Translations under genes and position numbers: made by a program
Origin: JADGGV01 sp035715725
GTDB lineage: Bacteria > Gemmatimonadota > Gemmatimonadetes > Longimicrobiales > RSA9
Length of the DNA stretch: 11,890 bases
NCBI GenBank assembly: GCA_035715725.1
Contig: DASTKT010000100.1
Span: 1 to 11,890 of the forward strand
Direction: 5' to 3'
The notes under the pieces: generated by a model
Told to the model about the DNA's origin: nothing
What the model saw: the letters and a program-made list of their open reading frames with translations, nothing else
The model's database searches: none
Shown here: piece after piece, positions 1-7,654 of the stretch
Numbering within the stretch: position 1 is the stretch's first letter
How the letters are laid out: every line of letters starts with the position of its first letter

Positions 1-30
1 GTACTGAACGATTAGATTTCGCGGCACGGA
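1..30 (+). promoter_or_regulatory. possible promoter/operator region of the efflux operon
   Basis: The first 20 bases are noticeably A/T-rich compared with everything after them. They contain TAGATT at 13-18, which matches four of six positions of a -10 consensus, and an imperfect inverted GAA...TTC around 6-20. Local GbsR/MarR regulators usually bind next to their own start, so an operator here would fit. Any -35 element would lie at or beyond the window edge. This is composition plus position only, so confidence is low. Confidence 0.25.
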
Positions 31-51
31 GTGCGATGCGGAGGCAACGCA

Positions 52-537
52 ATGCAGGATAAGAGGATGGATCTGCTCGAGCGCATGGGGCAGGACTTCG
101 AGCGGGAGGGGTTGCCGCGGATCGCGGGGAAGGTGATCGGAGCGGTCTTGCTGCGCCGGGAGGCGCTGTCGCTGGACGAGCTGGCGGCGGGGCTGGGCGT
201 GAGCAAGGCGAGCGCGAGCACGAACGCGCGGCTGTTGGAGCGGCTGGGAGTGCTGGAGCGGGTGACGCGGCCGGGGGACCGGCGGGACTACTACACGGTC
301 TCGCCGGATCTCGACGTTCGGCTGCTGGAGATGGCGCTGGCGCGGCTGCGGCAGGGCCGGGCGATGCTGGAGCGGGTGCTGGAATCGGGGGAGGCGGCGG
401 ACCCGGTGGTGCGCGGGCGGCTGGAGCGGTGCCGTGCGCTGTTCGGGCGGGTGCTGGAGCAGGTGGAGAGGGTCGGCATGGAACGCGGCGCCCGGCCGGT
501 GCAGGACGATGGGTCGTGGCGCGACGCCGCGGCGTGA
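52..537 (+). CDS. GbsR/MarR-like winged-helix transcriptional regulator of the efflux operon
   Basis: This is a 161-residue DNA-binding protein, probably the local repressor of the downstream efflux genes. The helix-turn-helix lies at about residues 40-62 (SLDELAAGLGVSKASAS, then a recognition helix). The wing follows at about 69-82, with the RPGDRRDYY signature seen in GbsR-type members of the MarR superfamily. The conserved segment before it (EGLPRIAGKVIGAVLL, 19-34) also points to the GbsR branch rather than classical MarR. The C-terminal half is helical and Arg/Glu-rich, as expected for dimerisation. I chose ATG 52 because GGAGG at 40-44 sits 7 bases upstream; an in-frame GTG at 31 would overlap that site. 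The gene ends 17 bp before the outer-membrane factor, so it is likely co-transcribed and autoregulated. The ligand cannot be told from sequence. Confidence 0.88.
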   Translation: MQDKRMDLLERMGQDFEREGLPRIAGKVIGAVLLRREALSLDELAAGLGVSKASASTNARLLERLGVLERVTRPGDRRDYYTVSPDLDVRLLEMALARLRQGRAMLERVLESGEAADPVVRGRLERCRALFGRVLEQVERVGMERGARPVQDDGSWRDAAA

Positions 538-554
538 GGGATAGAGGAGCGAAG

Positions 555-2117
555 ATGATGAAGACGAATCGCCACATGGGGATGGCGGCGCTGGTGCTGG
601 CGCTGGTCCCGGGCGGCGTCGCGGCGCAGGGCGGCGGCGCGGAGGCCGCGCCTCCCACGCCTGCGCCCGTGCCCGCCTCCGCCTCCGCGTCCGCGCCTGC
701 GCGCCCGCAGGGCGCGCCGATCTCGCTCAGCCTCCGGCAGGCGCTGGGGTTGGCACTGACGAAGAGCGAGGAGGTGCGCGGCGCGGCGGCGCAGGTGGAC
801 CAGGCGGAGGCGGGGGTTAAGGGTGCGCGCTCGGCGGCGCTGCCGAAGGTGAACACGCAGCTCTCCTACAACCGGACGCTGCGCTCGGCGTTCCAGGGGT
901 CGGGGCTGGGGCTGCCGGACAGCATGAAGTTCACGCCGGACCCGAACGCGTCGGTGGAGGACCGGCTGAGCTACCTGGAGAAGAACGCGCCACTGGCGGG
1001 GCTGGGCGGGCTGTCGGGCGCGTTCAGCAACCTGCCGTTCGGGAAGGCGAACACGTGGCAGGCGGGGGTGACGGTGACGCAGCCGCTGTACGCGGGCGGG
1101 CAGATCCGGGCGGGGATCAACGCGGCGGAGGCGGGGGCGGAGGCGGCGCAGGCGTCGCTGGACGAGGCGAAGTCGCAGATCGTGCTGGACGTGAAGAAGG
1201 CGTACTACGACGCGGCGCTGGCGGACCAGAGCGCGCGGATCGTGGAGGCGAGCGCGCGGCTGGCGCGGGAGCACCTGGCGCAGGTGAAGCTGCAGAAGGA
1301 GGCCGGGCGGGTCTCGGACCTCGAGGCGATGCGCGCGGAGGTGGACGCGAAGAACCTGGAGCCGCAGCTCGTGCAGGCGAACAACGCGCGCGACGTGGCG
1401 CTGCTGAACCTGAAGCGGCTGATCAACGTGCCCATGGACACGCCGGTGGAGCTCGCGACGAAGCTCGAGCCCGATTCGGCGGAGAGCGCGCGCGTCGCGG
1501 CGGTGTCGATGCCGTCGCCGGACGAGGCGGCGCCTCGGCTCCAGGCGCGGGGCGCGATCGCCGCGGCGGAGCATCAGGTCGACATGCGCAAGGAGCAGGT
1601 GAGCGCGGCCAAGGGCGCGTACCTGCCGAGCGTGGCGCTGCAGGGGAGCATGGCGCGGCAGGCGTACCCGACGGGCGCGATCCCGGGTTCGGGCGACTGG
1701 CGCGACGACTGGAGCGTCGGGATCACGGCGCAGTGGTCGCCGTTCCAGGGCTTCAAGCGCTCGGCGGACGTCGAGCAGGCGAACGCGCAGGTGACGCAGT
1801 CCGAGCTGCAGCTCGACCAGCTCCGGGAGAGCGTGCGCATGGAGTACGACCAGGCGCTCGGCGAGCTGAAGCGTGCGCAGACGCAGGTGGGCGCGGCGCA
1901 GAGCACCGTGGCGCAGGCGCAGCGGGTCTACGACCTGACGGAGATGCGCTACCGCGAGGGGCTGGCCACGCAGCTCGACGTGTCGAACGCGCGCCTCTCG
2001 CTGCAGCAGGCGCAGCTCAACCAGGTGCAGGCGCTGCACGATGTCTACGTGGCGACGGCGCGCGCCGAGCGGGCGCTGGGCACGCCGGTGGATCGGTCGG
2101 TCCTGCCGGCGGGCTGA
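555..2117 (+). CDS. TolC-family outer-membrane efflux protein
   Basis: This 520-residue protein should form the trimeric outer-membrane channel of the tripartite pump. Residues 1-24 are a signal peptide (basic start, hydrophobic core, cleavage after VAA before QGG). There is no lipobox Cys, so this copy is not lipidated. An Ala/Pro/Ser-rich linker (about 25-50) precedes the first OEP repeat. The beta-strand/coil boundary QPLYAGGQIRAG at about 176 is typical of TolC-family proteins, followed by long Ala/Glu/Gln-rich coiled-coil helices. A second OEP repeat starts near residue 335 and repeats the pattern (WSPFQGFKRSADVEQANAQ). Length suits the family, which usually has 420-500 residues plus linker. 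ATG 555 (or 558) follows AGAGGAG at 543-549. The regulator precedes it by 17 bp. The adaptor gene follows only after a 344-bp gap filled by a palindromic repeat. Confidence 0.93.
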   Translation: MMKTNRHMGMAALVLALVPGGVAAQGGGAEAAPPTPAPVPASASASAPARPQGAPISLSLRQALGLALTKSEEVRGAAAQVDQAEAGVKGARSAALPKVNTQLSYNRTLRSAFQGSGLGLPDSMKFTPDPNASVEDRLSYLEKNAPLAGLGGLSGAFSNLPFGKANTWQAGVTVTQPLYAGGQIRAGINAAEAGAEAAQASLDEAKSQIVLDVKKAYYDAALADQSARIVEASARLAREHLAQVKLQKEAGRVSDLEAMRAEVDAKNLEPQLVQANNARDVALLNLKRLINVPMDTPVELATKLEPDSAESARVAAVSMPSPDEAAPRLQARGAIAAAEHQVDMRKEQVSAAKGAYLPSVALQGSMARQAYPTGAIPGSGDWRDDWSVGITAQWSPFQGFKRSADVEQANAQVTQSELQLDQLRESVRMEYDQALGELKRAQTQVGAAQSTVAQAQRVYDLTEMRYREGLATQLDVSNARLSLQQAQLNQVQALHDVYVATARAERALGTPVDRSVLPAG

Positions 2118-2140
2118 GAGACGTAACAGAAGACTGCTCA

Positions 2141-2393
2141 TCACCGCAGAGGCGCAGAGTACGCAGAGAACGGCCCGAGCCGGCGGGGCGCAGGCTTCGC
2201 GGCCGACGCATCCACTGTTGAGGTTGGATCCGGGGAACGCCGGCGCCGACGCCCACGCCAGAAAACGGATTGGCGTTGCACTGGTGATCCGCGTTGCACC
2301 GTCCGACCCCCAACAGGATGCCTCCGCTATGACGACCCGGCGCCGCCCGGCTTTCCGTTGCCGTTCTCTGCGTACTCTGCGCCTCTGCGGTGA
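2141..2393. repeat. long palindromic element E1 (34-bp perfect inverted arms) inside the efflux operon
   Basis: Left arm 2141-2174 and right arm 2360-2393 are perfect reverse complements over 34 bp. Each arm starts TCACCGCAGAGGCGCAGAG and carries three CGCAGAG heptamers at 8-9 bp spacing (2145, 2153, 2162). Between the arms, 185 bp continue as an imperfect palindrome: GGATCC plus AACGCC on the left faces GGATCA plus AACGCC on the reverse complement of the right, around a centre near 2267. The transcript could therefore fold into one long hairpin. The element fills most of the gap between the TolC-like gene (stop 2117) and the adaptor gene (start 2462). No gene is credible inside it and no transposase is present. 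It shares its arm ends with element E2 at 7457-7614, so this is a dispersed family. Function is unknown. Confidence 0.9.
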
Positions 2394-2461
2394 AAAAGCT
2401 GTTGTTCCTTCGACTTGCCCGCGCGCCCGACGCGCGCCGGCTGACGGATAAAAGGACGATG

Positions 2462-3595
2462 ATGAACAAGAAGACTCTCCTCGTGGGCGCCGCGCTCGCG
2501 GCCTCCCTCGCCGCCGCGGCGTGCACCGCCGGTGGCGAGGCGAAGGAGCCGCGGGCGCCGCAGGCGCCGGTGGCGGTCGTGACGCCGGAGGACCTCGCCA
2601 CGGCGCGGCGCGAGCCGATCGGCACGGGCGTGGTGCTCACCGGGAACCTGAACCCGTTCCGCACGGTGGAGATCCGGGCGCAGGTGGCGGGGCTCGTCTC
2701 GCGGCTGGCCGTGGACCGCGGCGCCGCGGTGCGGGCGGGGCAGACGCTCGCGTCGATCGAGGCGGAGGGGATCCGCAGCCAGGCGGCGGGCGCCCAGGCG
2801 GGCGTTGCCGCGGCGCAGGCGAACCTGGCCGTGGCGCAGAAGCAGCTCGACTCGGCGCGCCGGCTCTACCAGGCGGGCGCGATGTCGGAGATGGAGGCGC
2901 GCACGGCGGAGGCGCAGTACGAGGCGGCGCGGGCGCAGCTCGCGTCGGCGCGGGCGCAGGCCAGCGGCGCGGCGGAGGCGGCGGGTCACACCGTCGTCAC
3001 GGCGCCGATCGCCGGGGAGGTCAGCGACCGGAAGGTGAGCGCCGGCGAGGCGGTGACGCCGGGCCAGGCACTGCTGACCGTGGTGAGCACGGACCAGCTC
3101 GAGCTGGCCGGGCAGGTCCCGGTCGAGGAGGTCGCGGCCGTGCGCCCGGGCCAGCCGGTCGAGTTCACGCTGGACGCGTACCCGGGGCGCACGTTCCGGG
3201 GGAGCGTCGCGCGCGTCGAGCCGACGGCGGACCCGGCCACGCGGCAGGTCGGCGTCTACGTGCGGCTGCCGAACCCGAAGCACGAGCTCGTCGGCGGCGT
3301 GTTCGCCACGGGCCGGATCCTGACGGGCGGGCAGCGCATGGCGGTCGTCGTCCCGGCGACGGCGGTGCAGGGCACGGGCGCGGACGCGACGGTCCGGGTG
3401 GTCCGGAACGGCGTCGTCGCCAGTCAGAGCGTGGTCGTGGGCGCGAAGGACGACGCCCGCGGGACGGTGGAGATCAAGGAGGGCCTCACGGGCGGCGAGC
3501 AGGTGCTGGCGGCGCCGGGCGAGGTCTCGGACGGGGCGCGCGTGCGGGTCGCGGCGGAGAGCGGCGCGGCGGCGGCGAGCCCCGAAGGGCGGTGA
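2462..3595 (+). CDS. RND efflux periplasmic adaptor (membrane-fusion lipoprotein)
   Basis: This 377-residue adaptor (HlyD/AcrA-type) links the inner-membrane pump to the outer-membrane channel. Residues 1-20 form a signal sequence ending at Cys21 in a relaxed lipobox (AAAC-TAGG), so the mature protein is probably a periplasm-facing lipoprotein. The first half of the lipoyl domain is at about 70-100 (AQVAGLVSRLAVDRGAAVRAGQ). A short Ala/Gln-rich helical hairpin follows at about 103-167, then the second lipoyl half from residue 177 (TVVTAPIAGEVSDRKV). Beta-barrel and membrane-proximal domains complete the protein, ending in an Ala/Ser-rich tail. AAAGGA at 2451-2456 fits ATG 2462 better than ATG 2459. 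An in-frame GTG at 2390 would place the start inside the E1 repeat arm and put 24 non-secretory residues before the signal peptide, so I reject it. The RND pump follows 5 bp later. Confidence 0.94.
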   Translation: MNKKTLLVGAALAASLAAAACTAGGEAKEPRAPQAPVAVVTPEDLATARREPIGTGVVLTGNLNPFRTVEIRAQVAGLVSRLAVDRGAAVRAGQTLASIEAEGIRSQAAGAQAGVAAAQANLAVAQKQLDSARRLYQAGAMSEMEARTAEAQYEAARAQLASARAQASGAAEAAGHTVVTAPIAGEVSDRKVSAGEAVTPGQALLTVVSTDQLELAGQVPVEEVAAVRPGQPVEFTLDAYPGRTFRGSVARVEPTADPATRQVGVYVRLPNPKHELVGGVFATGRILTGGQRMAVVVPATAVQGTGADATVRVVRNGVVASQSVVVGAKDDARGTVEIKEGLTGGEQVLAAPGEVSDGARVRVAAESGAAAASPEGR

Positions 3596-3600
3596 GCGGG

Positions 3601-6600
3601 ATGGCCATTCTGAAGGGCAAGCAGAAGACGGCGGAGGACGCGACCTCCGCCGGCGGCGGGCTGAGCGGCGTCGCGATCAAGCGGCCGGTCTTCACCGCCA
3701 TGATCATGCTGGGGCTGGTCGTGCTCGGGCTGTTCGGCCTGCGGCGGCTGGCCATCGACCAGTTCCCGGACGTCGACATCCCGGTCGTCAGCGTGCAGAC
3801 GGTCTACCCGGGCGCGAGCCCGGAGACGATGGAGCGCGAGGTGACGCGGCGGCTGGAGGAGGCGTTCAACCCCATCGAGGGCGTGGACAAGATCACGTCC
3901 GTCTCGCTGGAGGGCGTCTCGCAGGTCGTGGTCGAGTTCGAGCTGGGGCGGAACGGCGACCAGGCGGCGCAGGACGTCCGCTCGAAGATCGACGGCGTGC
4001 GCCGCTCGATGCCGGAGGACGTCGAGGCGCCGGTCGTGCAGAAGTTCGACCCGTCGGCGCAGCCGATCATCTCGCTCGCGCTGGCGTCGGACCGGCTCCC
4101 GATCGGGAAGCTGACGACGCTCGCGGACGAGACGGTGCGACGTCGCCTGGAGTCGGTCTCCGGGGTGGGGCAGGTGCAGCTCGCGGGCGGGCTGAAGCGC
4201 GAGATCCGCGTCCACCTCGACCCCGGCCCGATGCAGGCGCTCGGCGTCTCCGCGAGCGACGTCATGGGCGCGCTCCAGCGCCAGAACCTGGAGGCGCCGG
4301 CCGGGCGCCTCGAGCGCGGCGACCAGGAGCAGCTCGTGCGCGTGACCGGGCGCCTGACCGACCCGGCGCAGTTCGCCGACGTCATCGTGGCGAGCCGGAG
4401 CGACCAGCCCGTGAAGCTCGGGCAGGTGGCGCGCATCGAGGACGCCACGGAGGAGGCGCGCTCGCTCGCGTTCGTCAACGGCCAGCGCGCCGTCTCGCTG
4501 GACGTCGTGAAGGTCTCCGGCTCGAACACCGTGCAGGTGGCTGACGGCGTGAAGAAGGCCGTCGCCGAGCTGAACTCCTCGCTCCCGGACGGCGCGAAGA
4601 TCCAGGTCATCCGCGACAACTCGGAGAGCATCCGCGCGTCCGTGACGGACGTCATGCACGAGCTCATCCTGGGCGCGCTGCTCACGATCGTCGTCGTCAT
4701 GCTCTTCCTGAACGACTGGAAGGCGACGGCGATCACGTCGCTCGCGCTGCCGGTGTCGGTGATCAGCTCGTTCATCCTGATGAACGCGCTCGGCTTCACG
4801 CTGAACATGCTGACGCTGATGGCGCTCTCGCTCTCGATCGGGATCCTGATCGACGATGCGATCGTCGTCATCGAGAACATCGTGCGGCACCGCGAGCTGG
4901 GCGCCGGCGCGTTCGAGGCCGCCGGCGGCGGGACCCGCGAGATCTTCCTCGCCGTGCTGGCGACGACGCTCACGATCGTGGCCGTGTTCGTCCCCGTCGC
5001 GTTCATGGGCGGCATCGTGGGGCGCTTCTTCTTCCAGTTCGGGCTCACGGTCGCGTTCGCGGTGCTCGTCTCGCTCTTCGTCTCCTTCACGCTGACGCCG
5101 ATGCTGTCGGCGCGCTGGGGCGTCGAGCCGCACCACGGCGCGGGCGGCAACCCGCTCACCCGGGCGATCTCCGGCTTCAACCGCTGGTTCGACCGGCAGG
5201 CCGCGAAGTACCGCCGCGTGATCGACTGGGCGCTCGGGCACCGCAAGACGACGCTGGCGGTCGCCGGCGCGTCGCTCGTCGGCGCGTTCATGCTCTTCCC
5301 GCTCATCGGCGGCGGCTTCATGCCGAAGCAGGACGCGTCCGAGTTCGCGGTGAAGTTCGAGACGCCCGAGGGCTCGTCTCTCGAGTACACGCAGCGGAAG
5401 GCCGAGCTGATCGACCGCACGCTGCACGCGCTCCCCGGCGTGAGGACGACGTACACGACGATCGGCGCCGGCGCGACCGGGACCGTGACGCAGGGGAACG
5501 TCTACGTCGCCCTCGTGAAGCCGGGCGAGCGCGAGCTGGCGCAGGACCGGCTCATGGTCGCCGCGCGCGAGCGGCTCGCCTCGCTCTACGGCGTGCGCGT
5601 CTCGGTGCTGGAGGCCGGCGGCCTCGGCGGCGCGCAGGCGCCGCTCCAGGTCGAGGTGAAGGGCGAGAGCCCCGCGGAGCTGCAGCGGATCTCCAGCCAG
5701 GTCGCCGCGGCGATGAAGAAGATCCCCGGCGTCGTGGACGTGGAGAGCTCGCTGGGCGAGCCGCGCCCCGAGTACCGCATCGACGTGAACCGGGACGTCG
5801 CGGACCGGCTCGGGCTGGATGTCGGCCAGGTGACCGCGTCGGTGCGGCCGCTCCTGGCGGGGCAGACGGCCACGACGTGGGAGGACCCCACGGGCGAGGA
5901 GCGCGACGTCGTCGTGCAGGTGGGGCAGCAGCGACGCGCCTCGCCGGAGGACCTGCAGACGCTGCCGATCGCCACGCCGCGGCGCGACAGCGCGGGCGCG
6001 GCGGTCACCGTGCCGCTCGGCCAGGTGGCGCGCATCACGAGGAGCGAGGCGCCGGCCGAGGTGGACCGGCAGGACCTCCAGCGCGTGGGCACGGTCTCGG
6101 CCGCGACCACGCCGGAGCTGTCGATCTCCGAGGCGTCGTCGCAGATCCGGAGCGCGGTCTCGCGCATGCAGCTCCCGGACGGCTACTCCGTCACGCTCGG
6201 CGGCGAGACGGAGCAGATGCAGGAGACGGTGGGCTACGTGATCGAGGCGATCGCGCTGGCCATCATCCTGATCTTCCTGATCCTGGCCTCGCAGTTCGAG
6301 AGCCTGACGCAGCCGTTCGCGATCATGATGGCGCTCCCGCTCTCGCTGGTCGGCGTGCTGCTGGCGCTCCTCGTGACCGGCTCGACGCTCAACATGATGT
6401 CCATGATCGGCGTGATCATGCTCATGGGGCTGGTCACGAAGAACGCGATCCTGCTCGTCGACAACGCCAACGAGCGGCGGCGGGAAGGGAAGGACCGCTG
6501 GACCGCGCTGGCCGAGGCCGGCCAGGTCCGGCTCCGCCCGATCATGATGACGACGCTCGCCATGATCTTCGGGATGCTCCCGATCGCGCTCGCCATGGGG

Positions 6601-6825
6601 GAGGGCGGCGGCTTCCGGGCGCCGATGGCGCACGCCGTGATCGGCGGGCTCGTCACGTCCACGCTCCTCACGCTCGTCGTGGTGCCCGTGGCGTACACGT
6701 ACGCCGACGACTTCGGCGGCTGGCTGCGGCGAAAGCTGGCGCGGCGGGCCTCCGAGGAGGAGGCGCCGGCGCCCGCGGAGGCGGAGCCGGCTCTGGAGCC
6801 GCGGCCGGCGGAAGCTGCCGGCTGA
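3601..6825 (+). CDS. RND-family multidrug efflux permease (HAE1/AcrB type)
   Basis: This 1074-residue inner-membrane proton/drug antiporter is the engine of the tripartite pump. A cytoplasmic N-terminus leads to TM1 at about 31-49, followed by the family signature FPDVDIPVV and PGASPETME. TM2-TM6 begin near residue 352. TM4 carries the proton-relay pair Asp418-Asp419 (GILIDDAIVVIEN), matching AcrB D407/D408. In the second half, TM10 has Lys947 (GLVTKNAILLVDN, equivalent to AcrB K940) and TM11 has Arg979 (RLRPIMMTT, equivalent to R971), so the relay is intact. Two large periplasmic porter/docking loops are present. The C-terminus is a Glu/Ala/Pro-rich tail. It is slightly longer than the usual 1030-1050. 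ATG 3601 lies 5 bp after the adaptor stop; an in-frame GTG at 3593-3595 is not available, but GTG at 3592 overlapping that stop is a possible coupled start. Substrates cannot be predicted. Confidence 0.96.
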   Translation: MAILKGKQKTAEDATSAGGGLSGVAIKRPVFTAMIMLGLVVLGLFGLRRLAIDQFPDVDIPVVSVQTVYPGASPETMEREVTRRLEEAFNPIEGVDKITSVSLEGVSQVVVEFELGRNGDQAAQDVRSKIDGVRRSMPEDVEAPVVQKFDPSAQPIISLALASDRLPIGKLTTLADETVRRRLESVSGVGQVQLAGGLKREIRVHLDPGPMQALGVSASDVMGALQRQNLEAPAGRLERGDQEQLVRVTGRLTDPAQFADVIVASRSDQPVKLGQVARIEDATEEARSLAFVNGQRAVSLDVVKVSGSNTVQVADGVKKAVAELNSSLPDGAKIQVIRDNSESIRASVTDVMHELILGALLTIVVVMLFLNDWKATAITSLALPVSVISSFILMNALGFTLNMLTLMALSLSIGILIDDAIVVIENIVRHRELGAGAFEAAGGGTREIFLAVLATTLTIVAVFVPVAFMGGIVGRFFFQFGLTVAFAVLVSLFVSFTLTPMLSARWGVEPHHGAGGNPLTRAISGFNRWFDRQAAKYRRVIDWALGHRKTTLAVAGASLVGAFMLFPLIGGGFMPKQDASEFAVKFETPEGSSLEYTQRKAELIDRTLHALPGVRTTYTTIGAGATGTVTQGNVYVALVKPGERELAQDRLMVAARERLASLYGVRVSVLEAGGLGGAQAPLQVEVKGESPAELQRISSQVAAAMKKIPGVVDVESSLGEPRPEYRIDVNRDVADRLGLDVGQVTASVRPLLAGQTATTWEDPTGEERDVVVQVGQQRRASPEDLQTLPIATPRRDSAGAAVTVPLGQVARITRSEAPAEVDRQDLQRVGTVSAATTPELSISEASSQIRSAVSRMQLPDGYSVTLGGETEQMQETVGYVIEAIALAIILIFLILASQFESLTQPFAIMMALPLSLVGVLLALLVTGSTLNMMSMIGVIMLMGLVTKNAILLVDNANERRREGKDRWTALAEAGQVRLRPIMMTTLAMIFGMLPIALAMGEGGGFRAPMAHAVIGGLVTSTLLTLVVVPVAYTYADDFGGWLRRKLARRASEEEAPAPAEAEPALEPRPAEAAG

Positions 6826-6867
6826 CCGAGCCCGGCCTCGGGTGAGGCGGATCCGGCGGTCGGCGAC

Positions 6868-6899
6868 GAGGGCGGGGGCCATTCCTGGTCCCCGCCCTC
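6868..6899 (+). terminator. hairpin terminator of the efflux operon
   Basis: GAGGGCGGGGGCC (6868-6880) pairs with GGTCCCCGCCCTC (6887-6899) across the 6-base loop ATTCCT. All 13 positions pair, counting one G-U. It starts 42 bp after the pump stop codon. There is no clear run of T after the stem, so it may rely on stem strength alone or on another factor. Confidence 0.75.
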
Positions 6900-6931
6900 A
6901 CGCGTTTCCGCCGGCTGCCGCCGCGCCGGCA

Positions 6932-6960
6932 TTGCCGCCCGCCGACCACCGCGTGTACCT
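6932..6960 (+). promoter_or_regulatory. possible promoter of the zinc-ribbon gene
   Basis: TTGCCG at 6932-6937 is 17 bases from GTACCT at 6955-6960, a sigma70-like layout with a weak -10. It lies downstream of the efflux terminator and about 150 bp before the next start codon. Similar GTGTACC strings occur upstream of two further genes (7732 and 10091), but without a comparable -35. Weak evidence. The rest of 6900-7107 is G/C-rich leader in which I see no gene. Confidence 0.25.
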
Positions 6961-7107
6961 TCGGGCCGCGCAAGTCCACCTCACATCCATTCCACCGAAG
7001 CTTCACGGTCCGGGGCGGCGCCGTGCCCGACGTCGTGCCCTTGCCAGGGCGGCGCCATCCGCGACCCGTCTGCCGGTCGGCCACTCGAACCCCGGGAGGA
7101 GGCGGTC

Positions 7108-7410
7108 ATGGGACTCTTCGGCGAGCAGTGCGTCCGGTGCGGCACGAAGCGGATCCGGCGGGAGTTCGAGGGCCTCCCCACGTGCACGACCTGCGAGACG
7201 GAGATCCGCGCGGAGCGCGAGGAGGCGCGGCCCTGCCCGAACGACGGCGAGGCCATGCAGAAGGAGATCGTTCTCAACGTCGTCATCGACCGCTGCCCCA
7301 CCTGCGGCGGCGTCTGGCTCGACGCCGGCGAGCTGAACCTGATCCGCATGGCCGCGAACCACGAAGGGCTGGGCAGCGCGTTCGTGCTCGGGATGGCGCC
7401 GGCGTTCTGA
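7108..7410 (+). CDS. small TFIIB-type zinc-ribbon protein
   Basis: This 100-residue soluble protein has two Cys-rich modules. The first is a CxxC...CxxC ribbon (Cys8, Cys11, Cys26, Cys29). The second matches the zf-TFIIB family: CPNDG at 43-47, then DRCPTCGGVWLDAGEL at 61-76 with Cys63 and Cys66. Position 46 is Asp where a second Cys of the pair might be expected; a CPxDG form is common in this family as I recall it. The C-terminus is short and hydrophobic. The start is strongly supported by GGGAGGAGG at 7094-7102, 5 bases before ATG. It stands alone between the efflux terminator and palindrome E2. Members are mostly annotated as hypothetical zinc-binding proteins, and I cannot assign a partner or process. 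Confidence 0.88.
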   Translation: MGLFGEQCVRCGTKRIRREFEGLPTCTTCETEIRAEREEARPCPNDGEAMQKEIVLNVVIDRCPTCGGVWLDAGELNLIRMAANHEGLGSAFVLGMAPAF

Positions 7411-7456
7411 GGCGGGCGGGCGCCGGCGGGCTTCGCGGGCGGCCGCACATCCAACG

Positions 7457-7614
7457 ACAGCGTTTTCACCGCAGAGGCGCAGAGGGGACAGCGGCGCTAC
7501 GCCGGCCACTGGCGTACGCCGGATATGACATCGAGAAATGATGCGTCACCCCGGCGGGTTTCCGCTGCCCGGCCATCCTCTGTCCCCTCTGCGCCTCTGC
7601 GGTGAAAACGCTGT
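7457..7614. repeat. palindromic element E2 (35-bp perfect inverted arms)
   Basis: Left arm 7457-7491 and right arm 7580-7614 are perfect reverse complements over 35 bp. The 88-bp centre is also largely self-complementary: GCCGGATATGAC faces GTCACCCCGGC across the AGAAATG tip, giving a long hairpin. The arms share TCACCGCAGAGGCGCAGAG with E1, then continue with a different sequence (GGGACAG instead of TACGCAGAG). Near the right arm, GGTTTCCGCTGCC (7557-7569) matches GCTTTCCGTTGCC of E1 (2350-2362) at 11 of 13 positions. It begins 46 bp after the zinc-ribbon stop, so it could serve as that gene's transcript end. No gene is visible inside. Confidence 0.9.
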
Positions 7615-7654
7615 TGATCCGTTCCCGAACCCAGCCGCGCCCGCGAACGTGAGG

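Noticed and set aside
291..2144. A 617-codon minus-strand open frame opposite the regulator and TolC-like gene
   Set aside because: Arg/Leu/His-rich shadow of GC-rich plus-strand genes, with no recognisable domain or ribosome-binding site.
2041..2451. Open frame running from the end of the TolC-like gene through E1
   Set aside because: It is the repeat arm read as protein (TAEAQSTQR and LRTLRLCGE at its two ends), a common artefact of this repeat.
2390..2461. Upstream GTG start for the adaptor at 2390
   Set aside because: It lies within the E1 right arm, has no ribosome-binding site, and would place 24 residues ahead of a good lipoprotein signal sequence.
2118..2461. A complete insertion sequence between the TolC-like gene and the adaptor
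   Set aside because: The inverted arms look IS-like, but 185 bp of palindromic centre cannot encode a transposase, so at most it is a non-autonomous element.
3424..6882. A 1152-codon open frame on the minus strand opposite the RND pump and adaptor end
   Set aside because: It is antisense to a clearly real pump gene, is dominated by Arg/His/Asp/Leu from reading GC-rich codons backwards, and resembles no family.
7457..7614. CRISPR array or tRNA/rRNA fragment as an explanation for the repeated CGCAGAG sequence
   Set aside because: Copies are inverted pairs, not regularly spaced direct repeats with unique spacers, and there is no cloverleaf or recognisable rRNA sequence.
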